NCBI GenBank assembly: GCA_951812315.1
Contig: CATOSA010000040.1
Coordinates: 1-64,000, forward strand
Reading direction: 5' to 3'
Origin: an uncultured Burkholderiales bacterium
GTDB lineage: Bacteria > Pseudomonadota > Gammaproteobacteria > Burkholderiales > Eutrophovitaceae
DNA length: 64,000 bases
Part shown: positions 28,475-38,700 of the stretch, in pieces
Layout of the letters: each line of letters opens with the position of its first letter
How positions within the stretch are numbered: the first letter of the stretch is position 1
Position numbers and translations under genes: made by a program
The notes under the pieces: generated by a model
The model's input: the letters and a program-made list of their open reading frames with translations, nothing else
Database searches by the model: none
What the model was told of the DNA's origin: nothing

Positions 28475-29641
28475 ATGAAGCCAAACAAGGCGCATTTCAA
28501 GACACGAGAGGTCCACGCCGGTGTGACCCCCGATCCCGTTACCGGTGCGATCCTGACGCCGATTTATCAATCGACCACCTACGTTCAGGAGTCTGTCGAC
28601 CAGTACCTGGAGAAAGGCTATTCCTACAGCCGATCCGGCAACCCCACCGTGGCCGCGCTGGAAGAGCGGGTCAATTCGCTGGAAGGTGGTTCAGGCGCCC
28701 TGTGTTTCGCAACTGGCATGGCAGCCACAAGCTGTACGATGATGGCGTTGCTCAATGCAGGAGAGCACGCAGTGCTCTCCGACGTCGTGTACGGTGGCAC
28801 GCACCGTTTGTCGACGCGAGTGCTCAGCCGTTTTGGCGTCGAATACAGTTTCGTCGATACGTCCGACCCGAAGAATGTGCGCGATGCGATCAAGGACAAC
28901 ACTCGCCTGATCTTTACGGAGACCCCGGCCAACCCGACACTCAAGCTCACCGACATTGCGGGCGTATCCGAAATTGCAAAAAAAGCCGGCATTCCCCACG
29001 TCGTCGACAATACCTTTCTTACGCCTTTCTACCAGCGTCCGCTGGAGCTTGGCGCCGACATCTCTTTGCACAGCACCACGAAGTACATGGATGGCCACAA
29101 CGTGACAGTCGGTGGCGCAATCATTGCCGCCGACCCGGCACACGTGGAAGCAATCAGCTTCGTGCGCAATTGCCTGGGGTCGAACATGTCACCGATGGTG
29201 GCGTTCTATACGCTGCAGGGTTGCAAAACGATGAGCACCCGGCTCGAAGCACAGTCAGCGCGTGCTCTCAAGATTGCGCAGTTCCTCGAGACCCATCCAA
29301 TGGTCGAACGCGTCGCCTACCCCGGGCTCGAATCGTTTCCGCAATACGAACTGGCCAAAAGTCAGGCATCCGGATTTGGCGCCATGCTCTGGTTCGAGGT
29401 CAAGGGCGGTGTCAAGTCGGGCAAGAAACTCATGGACACGCTGGAGCTATGGAGCCTGGCCGAGAACCTGGGCTCGGTCGAGTCGCTGGTTACGCACTCG
29501 GTCACCATGACGCATGCGGACATGGATCCTGCCGAGCGGAAGAAAGTGGGCATCACGGATGGCCTGGTACGGCTTTCGTGCGGACTGGAAGACGCTGACG
29601 ATTTAATCGCCGATCTCGACCAGGCGCTGGGTCAGCTGTAA
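28475..29641 (+). CDS. Cys/Met-metabolism PLP-dependent enzyme (MetB/MetC/MetZ family)
   Basis: Cystathionine gamma-synthase/lyase or O-acylhomoserine sulfhydrylase of 388 residues. Family marks are TPIYQSTTYVQES, YSYSRSGNPT, SGALCFATGMAA, PHVVDNTFLTP and the PLP lysine in HSTTKYMDGH. I start at ATG 28475 with GAGAGGAAGG upstream; an in-frame TTG 33 bases earlier is open. The frame ends in a strong bidirectional terminator. Exact reaction cannot be told from sequence; no other methionine or cysteine genes adjoin it. Confidence 0.88.
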   Translation: MKPNKAHFKTREVHAGVTPDPVTGAILTPIYQSTTYVQESVDQYLEKGYSYSRSGNPTVAALEERVNSLEGGSGALCFATGMAATSCTMMALLNAGEHAVLSDVVYGGTHRLSTRVLSRFGVEYSFVDTSDPKNVRDAIKDNTRLIFTETPANPTLKLTDIAGVSEIAKKAGIPHVVDNTFLTPFYQRPLELGADISLHSTTKYMDGHNVTVGGAIIAADPAHVEAISFVRNCLGSNMSPMVAFYTLQGCKTMSTRLEAQSARALKIAQFLETHPMVERVAYPGLESFPQYELAKSQASGFGAMLWFEVKGGVKSGKKLMDTLELWSLAENLGSVESLVTHSVTMTHADMDPAERKKVGITDGLVRLSCGLEDADDLIADLDQALGQL

Positions 29642-29701
29642 CGCTCCAAATCTTCTATCAGGCGCAATCCGGACAGGTCGATTGCGCTGCTATAAGAAAG
29701 A

Positions 29702-29736
29702 CGGTGAAGCACTACATTCAATGTAGTGCTTCATCG
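29702..29736. terminator. Bidirectional terminator hairpin
   Basis: TGAAGCACTACA (29705-29716), loop TTCAA, then TGTAGTGCTTCA (29722-29733): a 12-bp perfect stem with some extension. On the plus strand it is followed by TCGTTTT, on the minus strand by CGTCTTTCTT. It lies between the plus-strand trans-sulfuration gene and the minus-strand remnant, whose stop codon falls in the loop. Confidence 0.75.
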
Positions 29737-30589
29737 TTTTCGGCCCTATCCGTTGCAAACGCGCATGACTGGCGCGCGAAATATCGTTTTCCGTCTGCGT
29801 CCAGAAGGCGATATAAATAGCGCCGCGCGTTGCACACACTTTGTGAGTAGCGATCCCGTTGCCGCAGAGCGCGCGATAGATCGCGCACACCAATCGGATA
29901 GGCTCCATCCGGACAGCGATAGTAGTATCCGCCCGGCGAGCCTTGGCGTTCAGCGTTTGTTGGCCCGGTGTGACTGCCGCAGTGCGCCTGAATATACGGG
30001 TCGTTGGAATTGGGATCGTGGAACGCGGATTGGGCTGACAACGGCGCGTAGTGATGCATCACGGCCAGCGGTGTATACAACAGCCCGCTGGCGTCTGTAG
30101 CCCACGGCGGCCCGCGGTCGTAGAGCATGCGGGCACCGCGTTTTTCCGGCCAGTGACAACTCTCGCAGCGGTTGAGCTGGCGGAAGCGCCAGATATCGTA
30201 ATTGCTGGCCCAGAACCCGCTGGGCGCTGGCGTAGTACGCAGAATCTGCGTTAACCGCTCGGTCGCATCGGCCGCCGCGCGCACTGTCCCGTGGCCATTC
30301 GTAGCCAATGAGTGGCGCATGCGGCCCGGCACCACTGGCTTTGTAAACGTGAAATACTCCCGGCCATTGCGGTCCCAACGGATGCCGCGTACGTCATCGA
30401 TGGTATAGCCGGTGCTGCCGTTGCACCGGTACATGACCATCGACACGCGATCAGATTCCGAGCCAGGCGGATATTGCAAAGTACGCGTTCCGCCGGGCCC
30501 CTGCCGCGTCTGTACGTTGCCACTGTCGCTGATTTTCAGATAGATAACGGTCTTCACCCGCGAGTGGGCCACCAGTGAAACGCGTATCG
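29718..30589 (-). pseudogene. 3' part of a split gene encoding a secreted CxxCH protein
   Basis: C-terminal 288 codons of the gene whose start is at 9312. As it stands the open frame begins artificially inside IS copy 2. Joined to 9312-9523 it continues in frame from the isoleucine codon shared by 9522-9523 and 30585. The protein has CESCHWPEK, a haem-c-type CxxCH motif, and several further cysteines; with the signal peptide in the other half, a periplasmic c-type cytochrome-like protein of 359 residues is possible. I do not recognise the family. A single CxxCH can occur by chance. Confidence 0.8.
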
Positions 30590-32058
30590 GAGACTGTGTA
30601 AATAGTCTGGGGTTTTTGAGAAAATACCCGCACATTGTTGCGGGTATTTTTTTATGCACATTCAGGGACAAAGCCGGGATCAGGCGACGCTATTTCCGGA
30701 TCGGCTCGATGATCTGATAGGCCAGGACAATGCAGTCCGGGTGATCGACGCGTTTGTTGATACGCTAGATTTGAATGCACTTGGTTTTGCCCGCATGCAG
30801 CTTCAGGCCACGGGCCGGCCACCGTACCACCCGGGTGATGTGTTAAAGCTGTATTTGTACGGCTATATGCACCGAGTACGCAGCTCACGGTGTCTTGAGC
30901 GCGAGTGCCAGAAGAACCTCGAGGTTCTGTGGTTGCTGAACCGGCTGGCGCCAGATCACAAGACCATTGCCAACTTCCGGGTGGACAACCGTGTGGCCCT
31001 GACGCGCGTGTGTCGGGCGTTCGTGCAGTTTTGCCGCTCGCAAGCGCTGTATGGCGGCGAGCAAATCGCGGTTGATGGCAGCAAGTTCAGGGCGGACAAC
31101 AGCCGCAGCCGAGTCACACACAAGAAAGATCTGCAACAGCGAGTCAGCGGCCTGGATCGCAGGATCGGAGCGTGGCTCGATGCGCTCGAAGACAATGAGG
31201 ACAATGATGACCAAGGGCCCAACGGCGGCGACACCCAAGGCGCTCTTGGCGCACTCAGGGCCGAGCGCGAGACCTTAACCGAACGCATCCGGGCGATGGA
31301 CGATGCGCAAGTCTCGGCGCAGCCCGATACGGACGAGCAGGCGCGGGTGATGCCCCGCGCACATATTGGCTACAACGTACAAAGCACGGTCGATGGCAAG
31401 CACCGCCTGATCGTGGATGTGGACGTGGTACAAAATGCCAATGATTTGCAGCAGTTGTATCGCATGGCGCGACGCAGCCAACGCCAACTACAGCGCGATC
31501 GGGTGCAGGTACTGGCCGATGCAGGCTATTCCAATGGTCAGCTGCTAAAGCGCTGCCAGGCCCCCTATGTGCCGGTACAGCGCGCCACGAACAACCAAGG
31601 CGATGGCTGCTACTTCGACAAATCGGAGTTTACCTACTGCGGCGAGGGCGATTACTACGAGTGCCCGGCCAGTGAGCACTTGCCAAAGAAGACCCAGTCG
31701 AACAAGCAGCGCCACTGGCTGTACACCAGTGAGGCTGGGTGACGCGCCACTTCGAGGAAGACGTGCTTAACGAGGTCGCCGATCGCACCGCGGCCAATCC
31801 ACTCATGATGCAACGGCGCAACGGCATGGTGGAACACCCATTTGGCACGCTCAAGCGGCGTATGGACGGCGGGCGTTTCCTGGTAAGAGGCATACAGAAG
31901 GTCAAAGCCGAGATGGCATTGGCCGTGACCGCTTATAACCTGACCCGTGCTATTAACATCCCGGGAACGAAGCAACTCTGCAAGGCACTGGCTATCTAAT
32001 CACAAATGAAAAAGAGGCCACCTCGAACAAGATGGCCTCCGGGTTTTTACACAGCCTC
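30590..32058 (+). mobile_element. IS1182-family insertion sequence, copy 2 (defective)
   Basis: Second copy of the 9524-11041 element in the opposite orientation, with the same ends (GAGACTGTGTAAA left; the right end is the complement of GAGGCTGTGTAAA) and the same flanking hairpins. It is 1469 bp, 49 shorter than copy 1, because of a deletion at about 31736 between GAGGC and TGGGTG. Its left flank ends ATCG, the complement of CGAT outside copy 1; its right flank begins ACTA, the complement of TAGT outside copy 1. Confidence 0.93.
30654..31999 (+). pseudogene. IS1182 transposase, inactivated by a 49-bp deletion
   Basis: Near-identical to the copy 1 transposase except for the deletion, which removes most of the cysteine-rich segment and shifts the frame; translation ends at 31742 after 362 codons. 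The remaining C-terminal frame (31739-31999) still encodes GMVEHPFGTLKRRMDGG with the candidate catalytic glutamate. Two bases (GC) shared at the deletion ends suggest microhomology. Copy 1 could supply the enzyme in trans because the ends are intact. Confidence 0.92.
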
Positions 32059-32078
32059 ACTAGCTGGGCCTTTTTTTG
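32059..32078. terminator. Half of a disrupted bidirectional terminator (right flank of IS copy 2)
   Basis: ACTAGCTGGGCCTTTTTTTG follows the IS directly. Its opposite arm, AAAAAAAGGCCCA, is found as the complement of the sequence beside IS copy 1 (11042-11062). Together over one ACTA they form a 16-bp stem with a CACTAGC loop, which identifies the original insertion point as the loop of a terminator. Confidence 0.75.
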
Positions 32079-32392
32079 TGGGCGCGGAACACCCGGATAG
32101 ATTGTGTCCGGATCGGCATATGCGATCCGAAGATCCCTCGCTTTGCTCAGAACCGCAAACACATGTGGCGTAGGCGTCCTGGGCGAGCGATGCTCGCTGG
32201 CCGAACCCGCGGCCAATCGTTTGAAGCCCGAGGCACCCTATCGAGCTTATCTACATGCCCGTAAGGCGTCAGCACAATCCCCGTTGATTCCACGGGAGGC
32301 CTCGAGGTATCAACTGTCCCGTGTTCTCGGATTCTCGAGGTCCTGTAGAATTTTCAGCACAATAATTTATTTGGCAATGAACGATAAATGGC
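32079..32392. other. Intergenic region after IS copy 2
   Basis: No convincing gene on either strand. GC content falls towards the end, leading into the AT-rich lipoprotein segment. Confidence 0.4.
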
Positions 32393-32421
32393 TTGACACT
32401 CTGCTTAGTCTTCTCTAAAAC
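32393..32421 (+). promoter_or_regulatory. Sigma70-like promoter for the lipoprotein gene
   Basis: TTGACA at 32393-32398, a 17-bp spacer, and TAAAAC at 32416-32421. Transcription would begin near 32428, just before the ribosome site of the lipoprotein. Confidence 0.6.
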
Positions 32422-32459
32422 TTCGCTCAACGACATAGGAGTGAGAGGAACCAAGAAAC

Positions 32460-32774
32460 ATACAAAAGGCCCGGATTGCTTTAGTACAGGCGATAATCGT
32501 TCTGACGGTTGCGACAGGTTGTGCAACCAAAACCTTCCCGGATTTACACAACATTGATGTAACCGAGCTAAACGTAATGTCGTGTAACGATATTGAGCAA
32601 GAGTTCAATTTGTTAAACCGGCATGAGGATGCTGTTGATGAAGAAGCCGTCTCTGGACAAGCGGAACAAATTCTTTGGGGTGGTATTTGGTCGGTGATAG
32701 CGGACGATAAGTTGGAACACATCTCCAGAAAAAAATCCGGGATAGAGAGCGGCTTCTTTATGAAGACAAATTGA
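32460..32774 (+). CDS. Short lipoprotein, start uncertain
   Basis: The frame ending at 32774 encodes a hydrophobic segment (ALVQAIIVLTVATGC) whose LTVATGC is a good lipobox, so lipidation at the cysteine and outer- or inner-membrane anchoring are expected. A mature part of about 85 residues rich in acidic residues follows. No ATG, GTG or TTG precedes the lipobox in this frame. Either an ATA at 32460 replaces the start, or one extra A in the AAAA at 32464-32467 hides a GTG start at 32441 (giving RGTKKHTKARIALVQ). The family is not recognised. Confidence 0.55.
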   Translation: MQKARIALVQAIIVLTVATGCATKTFPDLHNIDVTELNVMSCNDIEQEFNLLNRHEDAVDEEAVSGQAEQILWGGIWSVIADDKLEHISRKKSGIESGFFMKTN

Positions 32775-32797
32775 AGAAGAAATGTCAATAAAGGGGA

Positions 32798-33121
32798 TTT
32801 AACCATACCTCAAGTGTTTTGGGCACCAAGGTTCGGCCGACGGCTGGTGCCTATGCGGGAACCAAATATGCGCTGGAGGGCCTGTCAGAAGCGCTACGGC
32901 TCGAATTCGCCAGGACCAACGTAAAGGTCACCTGCCTGCAGCCGGGCCTGGTAATGACTGAATTACATGACTCCTGGGACGTACATCCCAGGGACGCGCA
33001 AGACGTCGATCGGCCGCTTGTGCCGGATGACACTGCACGCGCGTTTATGTATGCGGTCACACAACCGGATCACGTCCTGGTGCCGCGCGTAATGGTGTTG
33101 CCCATGGATCATCAGATCTAA
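32798..33121 (+). pseudogene. SDR C-terminal fragment
   Basis: Homology to short-chain dehydrogenases begins abruptly at about SSVLGTK, includes the catalytic AYAGTKYALEGLSEALR and LEFARTNVKVTCLQPGLVMTE, and ends at 33121. The Rossmann half with the TGxxxGxG loop is missing; the lipoprotein patch abuts the break. It cannot bind cofactor normally. The join suggests an insertion or deletion brought the AT-rich segment here. Confidence 0.8.
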
Positions 33122-33207
33122 TCAAAACTGGATCATCAGATCTGATCGATACGCCGGACGGACCAACGGCATACAACAACAATAGCGCTATCAGTTCGCA
33201 GGCGTAT

Positions 33208-34044
33208 TCAAAGGGTGCGCGTTTCGGCAGTGCTGTCCTTGTAGACGATTTCGCGAGTGGCCGCAGTGGCACGATCATGAAAGGCAACCGCTTCTGGATC
33301 GAAATCGGCGGCCGGCCGTGGGGTATGAACAAAATTACCAAATCGATCTTCGCCACGCACTAGCGCCGCCGTGTCCCAGTCAGCAAGTGTTTGCCTGGTA
33401 TGCGTCGGCATGTAGTGCAGCGAAAGTCCAATGCGCCGGTCGGCACTGTTGTTCGGGCCCGAGCCATGCGCCGACTTGACGTTGTGAAACGATGCCTGGC
33501 CGGGTTCGAGCGCCATCAACACTGTTTCTGCCTCTTCCACGTCGACCGCGATTTCCTGGCCACGGGTCAACAGATTATTCTCGTGATAGGTGTCATCATG
33601 TTCCAGCATCTGTCGCCTGTGACTACCCGGCAGCACACTCATGCAACCACTTTCGCGCGTCGCTGGTGACAGTGCGATCCAGACGCTGACCAGCTCGTCA
33701 TTGTCGAGCCCCCAATATTTAAGATCCTGATGCCAACCGACATAGCTCGGCGTATGAGCCTCTTTAATCCAGAACACGCTGTTCCAGCACAGAATATTCG
33801 GCCCGATCAGGTCCTCGATGGCGTCGACCAGCCTGTCTCCGCGCATTACGTCATCGACCCATTTGAACAGCAGGTGCGACTTCGAGCGCTAGGCGCCGTC
33901 AAGCGGGTGACCCTGGGAGGATTCAAACCCCTCCAGTTTCTGGCGCAGTGCCAGCGTTTCGTCGGCCGTCAATACCGGCACCGGAAAATAGTACCCCTCG
34001 TCGCGATATTGCCGGATCGCGGCCTCACTCAATGCTTTCGGCAT
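33208..34044 (-). pseudogene. Phytanoyl-CoA dioxygenase (PhyH) family protein with in-frame amber codon
   Basis: Fe(II)/2-oxoglutarate oxygenase of the PhyH family, about 279 codons, from ATG 34044 (GGGAGG upstream). HQD in YVGWHQDLKYW supplies two iron ligands and SAHGSGPNNS the distal histidine, followed by the DRRIGLSLHYMP arginine. A TAG at 33889-33891 interrupts an otherwise open frame: translation on both sides is in the same frame and fits the family (GHPLDGA, stop, RSKSHLLFKWVDDVM). Nonsense mutation, suppression or a base error could explain it. The next gene, on the opposite strand, is a CoA-transferase. Confidence 0.83.
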
Positions 34045-34305
34045 AACATGCCTCCCACTAACGATTGCCTCATTCAACGACGTACTAAAGCGCGGATTCA
34101 CACCGCGCGGAGCACCGATCATTCTAACCGGGGCACGCGTGCAGTGCACACAGCATGCATTCCGAGCGCCGTACGCGACGCCGACCTGGATCGGCGGAAT
34201 GCTTTATGGCAGTTACAATCGATGGAATCGTGTTCATGCATTGCGATCGCCTGCTCATGTAGGCGCGCGCCCAATTACGGCAACAAACTTCATCAGGGAA
34301 ATTGA

Positions 34306-35538
34306 ATGTCAAACCACATCACTGCCGAGGAAAACAGGCAAACGCCGGCAACGGGCGCACTGGAGGGCGTACGCGTTGTGGACCTGTCGCGCTTCATTGC
34401 CGGTCCGTACTGCGCCATGTTGCTTGGCGACATGGGTGCCGACGTGATCAAGGTAGAACCGCCTGATCTCGGCGAGAGCAGCAGAACGATCGGACCGTTC
34501 GTCGAAGGCGAAAGCCTTTACACAATGGTCTTCAACCGGAACAAGCGCAGTCTGACACTGGACCTGCGTTCAGAGCCCGGCAAGAACGTCCTGCGTGACC
34601 TGCTGCGCAAGGCAGATGTCCTGGTAGAGAATTTCGTTCCCGGTACGCTGGAGAAAATGGGATTTGATGAGGCCACTCTCACGAAACTTAACCCTCGTCT
34701 TATCGTCACCCGAATTTCCGGCTTTGGCCAGAGTGGCCCGTTGTCTGACAAGCCCTGCTTCGACGTTATCGCGCAGTCGATGAGCGGGCTGATGGATATC
34801 ACCGGCGACGCCAAAGGCCGGCCAACCATGGCGGGAACGTATGTGGTCGATTACTCGACCGGCTTGTATGCCACGATCGGGACACTGGGCGCACTGCAGG
34901 CTCGTAGTCGTACCGGAAAAGGACAGGTCGTAGATGTCGCGCTGCTGGATTCCGCATTGTCTATGCTGATGACGGCAATTCCCGAACAACAGTTGCACGG
35001 CCGTACGATGACGCGTAGAGGCAACCGCGATCGCTATTGCGCGCCATGCAATTCGTTTCCGACAAGCGATGGCGCATGGGTACACATAGCCGTTGCAGGT
35101 GAACCCAAATTTCGCGCTCTGGCCGAAACAATGGGCAATGCAAGCCCGGCCGATGATTCCCGTTTTCTCGACAACGATGCGCGAATGGAAAATGTGGACG
35201 AACTGGAAGAAATCATCTGCGACTGGACGAAAACACAAACCGCGCCGGCGCTTCTGGAATGTCTTGAAGGCATCGGCGTGCCGTCAGCCAGAGTCGCTTC
35301 TGTATCCGATCTTGTAGACGATGCGCACCTCGCACATCGTGGGCAGATTCTGGACATGGATCACCCTAAAGCCGGCACCATTCCAATGCAGGGATTCTCG
35401 GTCCAGTTTGGTGATTCTCCGATGCGTTTGCAAAACCCGCCGCCAATGCTGGGCGAGCACACTGACGAGGTACTGCGGGAATGGTTATCTCTGGCGCCGG
35501 ATAGAATCAACCAGCTACGCGAGGATGGCAGCATCTAG
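34306..35538 (+). CDS. CaiB/BaiF-family (class III) CoA-transferase
   Basis: Class III CoA-transferase of 410 residues that moves CoA between carboxylic acids through an aspartyl-thioester. GVRVVDLSRFIAGPYCAMLLGDMGADVIKVEPPD and the FDVIAQSMSGLMDITGD block are typical, the catalytic aspartate being in the VDYSTG or nearby DVIAQ region. It precedes the single-chain carboxylase by about 260 bases on the same strand, so an activation-then-carboxylation route is plausible. The substrate is unknown. Confidence 0.9.
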   Translation: MSNHITAEENRQTPATGALEGVRVVDLSRFIAGPYCAMLLGDMGADVIKVEPPDLGESSRTIGPFVEGESLYTMVFNRNKRSLTLDLRSEPGKNVLRDLLRKADVLVENFVPGTLEKMGFDEATLTKLNPRLIVTRISGFGQSGPLSDKPCFDVIAQSMSGLMDITGDAKGRPTMAGTYVVDYSTGLYATIGTLGALQARSRTGKGQVVDVALLDSALSMLMTAIPEQQLHGRTMTRRGNRDRYCAPCNSFPTSDGAWVHIAVAGEPKFRALAETMGNASPADDSRFLDNDARMENVDELEEIICDWTKTQTAPALLECLEGIGVPSARVASVSDLVDDAHLAHRGQILDMDHPKAGTIPMQGFSVQFGDSPMRLQNPPPMLGEHTDEVLREWLSLAPDRINQLREDGSI

Positions 35539-35795
35539 GATCGTCAGTTGGTCTGGATATTATTGGCAGCCTGCCGCTGAGAAAACATAAACACCCGAGA
35601 GCCAGGAACAGTGACTGATCATTAGCCGCCTTTCACAGGCAGGCTAGAATTATGCTGACCAGGCCTCCCCTATAATTGCCGCTGCGTTATTGAGATGAAA
35701 CCACTTGTCAATATTTTGAGCGCCATAATCGTCGCGAACAAAAAACCTCGCGATACACATCGTCCAATGCCTAAACAGAACAACCAAAATCAGAC

Positions 35796-38700
35796 ATGAC
35801 AATAGAAAACCTGCTCATCGCCAACCGCGGCGAAATTGCGATCCGGATCGCACGCAGCGCTGCAGAACTCGGAATACGCTCTCACACGCTCTATTCTGAA
35901 GACGACGCGCTATCGGACCATGTATCAAAAGCCGATGTAGCGCATCGACTCACCGGCACCGGCCCGGCCGCTTATCTGGACGCAGACCAAATCGTGCGCA
36001 TTGCCAAGGAAGCCGGCTGCAGTGCAATTCATCCCGGGTATGGTTTTCTCAGCGAGAATCCGGAATTCGCGCGCAAATGTGAGGGCGCGGGATTGATTTT
36101 CGTAGGCCCAACGCCTGAAGTCCTGGATGCGTTCGGCGACAAAGCCCAGGCGCGCAATCTCGCGCAACAATGCGATGTACCGATATTGTCCGGCACGAGT
36201 GCATCGACGTCGCTTGAAGAAGCGCGCGAATTCCTTGCATCGATCGGCGACGGCGGCGCAATCATGGTCAAAGCCATCGCTGGCGGTGGCGGTCGCGGCA
36301 CGCGGCCCGTTCTCGACGCTTCGGAGCTTGAATCGACCTTCCAGCGCTGCAGTTCGGAAGCACTGCAAGCATTCGGCAATGGCGATGTTTACGTCGAGAA
36401 ACTTTTCCTGCAAGCGCGTCATATCGAAGTCCAGGTCATTGGCGACGGCACTGGCAATGTCACCCATCTGTGGGAACGCGAATGCAGCCTGCAGCGCAAC
36501 CGGCAAAAACTCATCGAGATTGCGCCTGCGCCCGGTGTTTCGACGCAACTGCGCGATCGTCTTGTCGACGCAGCGCTACGCATGGCTGCAGCGGCAAAGC
36601 TGCGCAGCCTCGCCACGTTTGAGTTTCTTGTAGATCAGCAGGCAGACGCGAAGTCGAACTTCGCGTTTATCGAAACCAATGCGCGCCTTCAGGTCGAGCA
36701 TACCGTTACCGAAGAAGTCACCGGAATCGATCTGGTTCGCACGCAGCTCGAACTGGCAGATGGCCGTACGCTTGACGAACTTGGATTGAGTATCGGTGAC
36801 ATTCCATCCGTGCGCGGAATCGCGATGCAGTTGCGTGTAAATGCGGAATCCATGTCAGCTGATGGCGTTGTCCGACCAGCAGCGGGTACGCTGCAGGCAT
36901 TCGACCCACCCGCCGGTCCCGGCGTACGGGTTGATACTTGCGGTCACGGCGGCTTTCGCGTCAATCCGCGCTTCGACTCATTACTGGCGAAAGTGATCGT
37001 TCACGTTACGCCGGGTAGCCCGCATGCGGTCGCGGCGAAAGCGCACCGCGCACTATCGGAATTTCGCATTGCCGGCGTGTCCAGCAATCGCGAATTTTTG
37101 ATGAACCTGATCTCCACCCCCGAAGTCGTCGCCGGGCACTTTCACACCGGATTTATTGAACAAAATCTTGAATCACTGTGCGCTCCAGCCCAGCACCCGA
37201 GACTGTATGGCGAAACACAAGATACAAGTGGTCAAGGCGCAAAGGTTGATCGCATCGATCCTCTTGCGATCCTGTCGCACGGCAAGCAAGAGGTCGAGGC
37301 AACGGGCTCGCGGGAGGACGACGCATCGCTACCGGACGGCATGCGAGCGATTGGCGCGGTGATATCCGGGACGATCGTAAGTATCGACGTTGGCATTGGC
37401 GACACCGTCAAGCGCGGCCAGCAAGTCGCCATTATGGAAGCAATGAAGATGGAGCACGTCATTGTTTCTCCCGTGTTCGGAACTGTCCAGAAAGTCCGCG
37501 GCGAACCGAACCAGACACTGATCGAAGGCGCCGTATTGCTGGCAGTCAGTATCGGTGAAGATCAGGCCGACATGCACGAATCTGACGAGTCTGTTGATCT
37601 GGATCACATTCGACCGGACCTTGCAGAACTTCAGGAACGTCGTGCACTGACGCTGGATGCAGCACGGCCAGACGCAGTTGAAAAACGCCGCAAGCTCGAC
37701 TTTCGCACTGCGCGCGAGAACATTGCCGATCTGTGCGATCCCGATAGTTTTCACGAGTACGGCGCCTTTGCGGTTGCCGATCAGCGCAGCAGGCGAACAC
37801 TGGAAGATCTCATTGCGCGAACACCGGCGGACGGAATGGTGATGGGCGTCGGTCGCGTAAACGGCGGCCTGTTCCCCGATGTTGATTCGCGCTGCATGGT
37901 GATGTCATATGACTATACGGTGCTCGCCGGCACACAGGGCCACCGCAATCACCTCAAGAAAGACAGACTGTTTGAGCTGGCGGCCGAGTGGCGTCTACCG
38001 TTGATCACATTTGCCGAGGGCGGTGGCGGCCGTCCCGGAGATGTCGACATACAAACGTCCGGCTCGCTGGAAATCAGGGCGTTTACGTTACTCGCGAAAC
38101 TGAGCGGTCTTGTTCCTCTGGTCGGTATTGCGTCGGGCCGCTGCTTTGCGGGCAATGCCGTTGTCGCAGGAACATGCGACGTCATCATCGCGACTGAACG
38201 AACCTCTCTCGGCATGGGCGGACCGGCGATGATTGAAGGCGGCGGACTGGGCGTATTCCATCCCGATGAAGTCGGTCCGTCGTCGGTACAGCGTCGCAAC
38301 GGTGTCATTGACATCATTGCGAGGGATGAAGCTCACGCGGTCGAAATTGCCAAGAAGTACGTTTCCTATTTTCAAGGACCGTTGAAGGAATGGTCATACG
38401 CAGATCAGCGCGAACTACGCCAGGTCATTCCCGAAAACCGCCTGCGCGTTTATGACGTTCGCAAAGTGATCGACCTGATTGCCGACACTGATTCGGTATT
38501 GGAACTGAGGCGCGACTTTGGTACCGCAATGATTACCGCATTCGTTCGGGTCGAGGGGCGGCCGATGGGCCTGATCGCAAACAACGCGATGGTGCTTGGC
38601 GGTGCGATCGACTCTGACGCCGCAGACAAAGCCGCGCGCTTTCTGCAGCTGTGTGACGCCTTCGACATTCCGCTGCTTTCACTGTGTGATACGCCGGGCA

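Noticed and set aside
28432..29598. Long open frame of 388 codons overlapping the trans-sulfuration gene
   Set aside because: Composition is arginine- and serine-rich with no family match; it is the shadow of the PLP enzyme in another frame.
31992..32216. Minus-strand frame containing HVFAVLSKARDLRIAYADPD
   Set aside because: It reads like protein, but it starts at no good site, runs into the IS and matches no family I know; not enough to call a gene.
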